Source: Flavivirga amylovorans
GTDB taxonomy: Bacteria > Bacteroidota > Bacteroidia > Flavobacteriales > Flavobacteriaceae
Direction of reading: 5' to 3'
DNA length: 64,000 bases
NCBI RefSeq assembly: GCF_030540875.1
Contig: NZ_JAUOEM010000001.1
Span: forward strand, 248,001-312,000
Shown in pieces: positions 62,403 through 64,000 of the stretch. The first letter of the stretch is position 1; every line of letters starts with the position of its first letter. A program made the translations under genes and the position numbers. The notes under the pieces were generated by a model. That model was not told the DNA's origin and ran no database searches. It saw only the letters and a list, made by a program, of their open reading frames with translations.

Positions 62403-62693
62403 ATGAGTATCTTAATTAAACCTATAATCACAGAAAAAGCGACTGCAGATAGCGAGTTAAGAAATTGCTATACTTTCGCGGTGAAGACAAAGGCGAACAA
62501 GGTAGAAATTAAAAAAGCGGTGGAAGCTGCTTATGGTGTTTCTGTTGAAAAAGTTCGTACTATAAATGTCCGTCCAGATAGAAGAACCCGTTTTACAAAA
62601 ACAGGTATTCAACATGGTAAAACAAATGCTGTTAAAAAAGCAATTGTACAACTGGCGGAAGGTGAAATGATTGATTTATACAGTAACATGTAA
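62403..62693 (+). CDS. rplW: 50S ribosomal protein L23
   Basis: 96 residues, opening SILIKPIITEKATADSE, with core TFAVKTKANKVEIKKAVEAAYGV and VRPDRRTRFTKTGI. L23 lies at the tunnel exit and is the docking site of trigger factor and SRP. It follows rplD by 7 bases. Confidence 0.97.
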   Translation: MSILIKPIITEKATADSELRNCYTFAVKTKANKVEIKKAVEAAYGVSVEKVRTINVRPDRRTRFTKTGIQHGKTNAVKKAIVQLAEGEMIDLYSNM

Positions 62694-62703
62694 TTAGACA
62701 ACA

Positions 62704-63531
62704 ATGTCAGTAAGAAAATTAAAACCAATCACACCAGGACAGCGATTTAGAGTAGTAAATGGATTTGACGCCATAACTACTGATAAGCCGGAAAAGAGTT
62801 TACTCGTTCCGAATAAAAGGTCTGGTGGTAGAAACAGTCAAGGAAAAATGACCATGCGCTATATAGGTGGAGGTCATAAGAAAAAGTATCGTATTATCGA
62901 TTTTAAACGTGACAAAGCTGGAATTCCAGCAGAAGTTAAGTCTATCGAATATGATCCAAACAGAACCGCTTTTATCGCATTATTGAATTATCAAGATGGA
63001 GAAAAGAGATATATTATTGCTCAAAATGGATTACAAGTTGGGCAAAATGTGGTTTCTGGTTTAGAAGAAGTTGCTCCGGAAATCGGAAATGCAATGCCAT
63101 TAAGTGAAATTCCATTAGGAACTATTATTTCTTGTGTAGAGTTACGTCCAGGACAAGGAGCTGTTATGGCTCGTAGTGCTGGTGCTTTTGCACAGTTAAT
63201 GGCAAGAGATGGTAAATTTGCTACTATTAAATTACCTTCAGGTGAAACAAGGTTAATTCTTGTTAACTGTATGGCTACTATAGGTGTTGTTTCTAATTCT
63301 GATCATCAATTATTAGTTGGTGGTAAAGCAGGTAGAACAAGATGGTTAGGAAGAAGACCACGTACTAGACCGGTAGTTATGAATCCAGTCGATCACCCAA
63401 TGGGTGGTGGTGAAGGTAAATCTTCAGGAGGACACCCTCGTTCAAGAAACGGTATTCCAGCTAAAGGATATAGAACACGTTCTAAGACTAAAGCAAGTAA
63501 TAAATATATTGTAGAACGTAGAAAGAAATAA
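62704..63531 (+). CDS. rplB: 50S ribosomal protein L2
   Basis: 275 residues; [26 protein letters not shown] near the N-terminus and the C-terminal [29 protein letters not shown] with the conserved His involved in peptidyl transfer. It follows rplW by 10 bases and precedes rpsS by 3. Confidence 0.98.
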   Translation: MSVRKLKPITPGQRFRVVNGFDAITTDKPEKSLLVPNKRSGGRNSQGKMTMRYIGGGHKKKYRIIDFKRDKAGIPAEVKSIEYDPNRTAFIALLNYQDGEKRYIIAQNGLQVGQNVVSGLEEVAPEIGNAMPLSEIPLGTIISCVELRPGQGAVMARSAGAFAQLMARDGKFATIKLPSGETRLILVNCMATIGVVSNSDHQLLVGGKAGRTRWLGRRPRTRPVVMNPVDHPMGGGEGKSSGGHPRSRNGIPAKGYRTRSKTKASNKYIVERRKK

Positions 63532-63534
63532 GAC

Positions 63535-63813
63535 ATGGCAAGATCATTAAAAAAAGGACCTTACGTTCATTATAAATTAGAGAAGAAAGTAGCTGTTAAT
63601 GTTGAATCTAACAAGAAAACAGTAATCAAAACTTGGTCAAGAGCTAGTATGATTACTCCAGATTTTGTTGGACAAACAATCGCAGTACACAATGGCCGTC
63701 AATTTGTACCTGTTTATGTAACAGAAAACATGGTAGGTCATAAGTTAGGAGAATTTTCACCAACACGTTCATTCCGTGGACACGCTGGTGCTAAAAATAA
63801 AGGTAAAAAGTAG
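63535..63813 (+). CDS. rpsS: 30S ribosomal protein S19
   Basis: 92 residues, complete: [40 protein letters not shown] and [22 protein letters not shown]19 sits in the 30S head beside S13. It lies 3 bases after rplB and 6 before rplV. Confidence 0.98.
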   Translation: MARSLKKGPYVHYKLEKKVAVNVESNKKTVIKTWSRASMITPDFVGQTIAVHNGRQFVPVYVTENMVGHKLGEFSPTRSFRGHAGAKNKGKK

Positions 63814-63819
63814 TAAGCT

Positions 63820-64000
63820 ATGGGAAGTCGTAAAAAACAAATGGCAGACGCTATTAAGGAAGCAAAAAAGCACGTTGCTTTTGCTAAACTTAATAACTGT
63901 CCTACATCACCGAGAAAAATGCGTTTAGTAGCCGATTTAGTAAGAGGTGAAAAGGTAGAACATGCACTTAATATCTTAAAATTCAACCAAAAAGAAGCTT
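63820..64000 (+). CDS. rplV: 50S ribosomal protein L22, cut by the window edge
   Basis: Only the first 60 codons are present, reading [20 protein letters not shown] and then [20 protein letters not shown], the start of L22. The ATG at 63820 is 6 bases after rpsS. L22 lines the exit tunnel with L4. The remainder lies beyond base 64000. Confidence 0.93.
   Translation, partial: MGSRKKQMADAIKEAKKHVAFAKLNNCPTSPRKMRLVADLVRGEKVEHALNILKFNQKEA

Noticed and set aside
1-64000. CRISPR array or prophage
   Set aside because: The repeats are not spaced at a regular 25-40 base unit and there are no cas or phage structural genes.

Overview
The window is AT-rich chromosomal DNA of a member of the Bacteroidota, most likely the family Flavobacteriaceae. 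The signs are a C-terminal type IX secretion sorting domain on the M64 peptidase, a SusC/SusD pair, Bacteroidota-type -7 boxes (TAnnTTTG) in front of many genes, lipoproteins with acidic residues after the lipobox cysteine, and the gene order rpsL-rpsG-fusA-rpsJ-rplC-rplD-rplW-rplB-rpsS-rplV. I see no rRNA or tRNA gene, CRISPR array, prophage or intact insertion sequence.

Layout. 1-5.9 kb: a PafA-type alkaline phosphatase and a secreted or anchored DNA/RNA endonuclease, then two family 2 glycosyltransferases and a polysaccharide flippase. 5.9-10.9 kb: a FabH-like ketosynthase, glycine dehydrogenase (gcvP) and a degenerate UbiA-like membrane protein. 10.8-14.6 kb: an ECF sigma factor with a tiny zinc-motif partner, then a compact five-gene set (GbsR/MarR regulator, DoxX-like protein, DUF2071 protein, membrane-anchored methyltransferase, small membrane protein). 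14.9-17.4 kb: a GlxA-type AraC regulator divergent from a TfoX-N-like/DUF2461/SnoaL-like set. 17.6-23.9 kb: an M3 oligopeptidase, purE-purK, a fused hypoxanthine phosphoribosyltransferase-adenylate kinase, and obgE; purE, purK and the fusion form a purine cluster. 24-33 kb: small lipoproteins, the M64 peptidase, a DoxX protein and a 2042-residue bacterial alpha-2-macroglobulin. 33-49 kb: a TPR protein, an mpl-type Mur ligase, a poorly understood vWA-lipoprotein/membrane-protein pair, an amidase, a PaiB-like protein, radC, a deacetylase-like protein, a YjjG-type HAD nucleotidase, a DUF5723 barrel cluster, rarA, a rhomboid protease and rlmB. 49.4-55.3 kb: a four-gene SusC/SusD transport operon without glycoside hydrolases. 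55.6-57.3 kb: a stand-alone Omp85-type outer-membrane protein. 57.6-64 kb: the str/S10 ribosomal operon, running off the right edge in rplV.

A second layer is a population of short dispersed palindromic or inverted-repeat elements. They fill most of the longer intergenic gaps (14676-14914, 17454-17588, 20284-20353, 22762-22831, 40483-40642, 60936-61119). Two have apparently been absorbed in frame into the alpha-2-macroglobulin gene. One cluster, ending in a strong terminator-like hairpin, sits inside the ribosomal operon between rpsJ and rplC.

The best candidates for something little described are the vWA lipoprotein plus membrane protein with a possible ubiquitin-like tail (35.8-37.9 kb), the in-frame repeat insertions, the Hpt-Adk fusion and the intra-operon hairpin array before rplC. 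All calls were made by reading the sequence; no database search was run.
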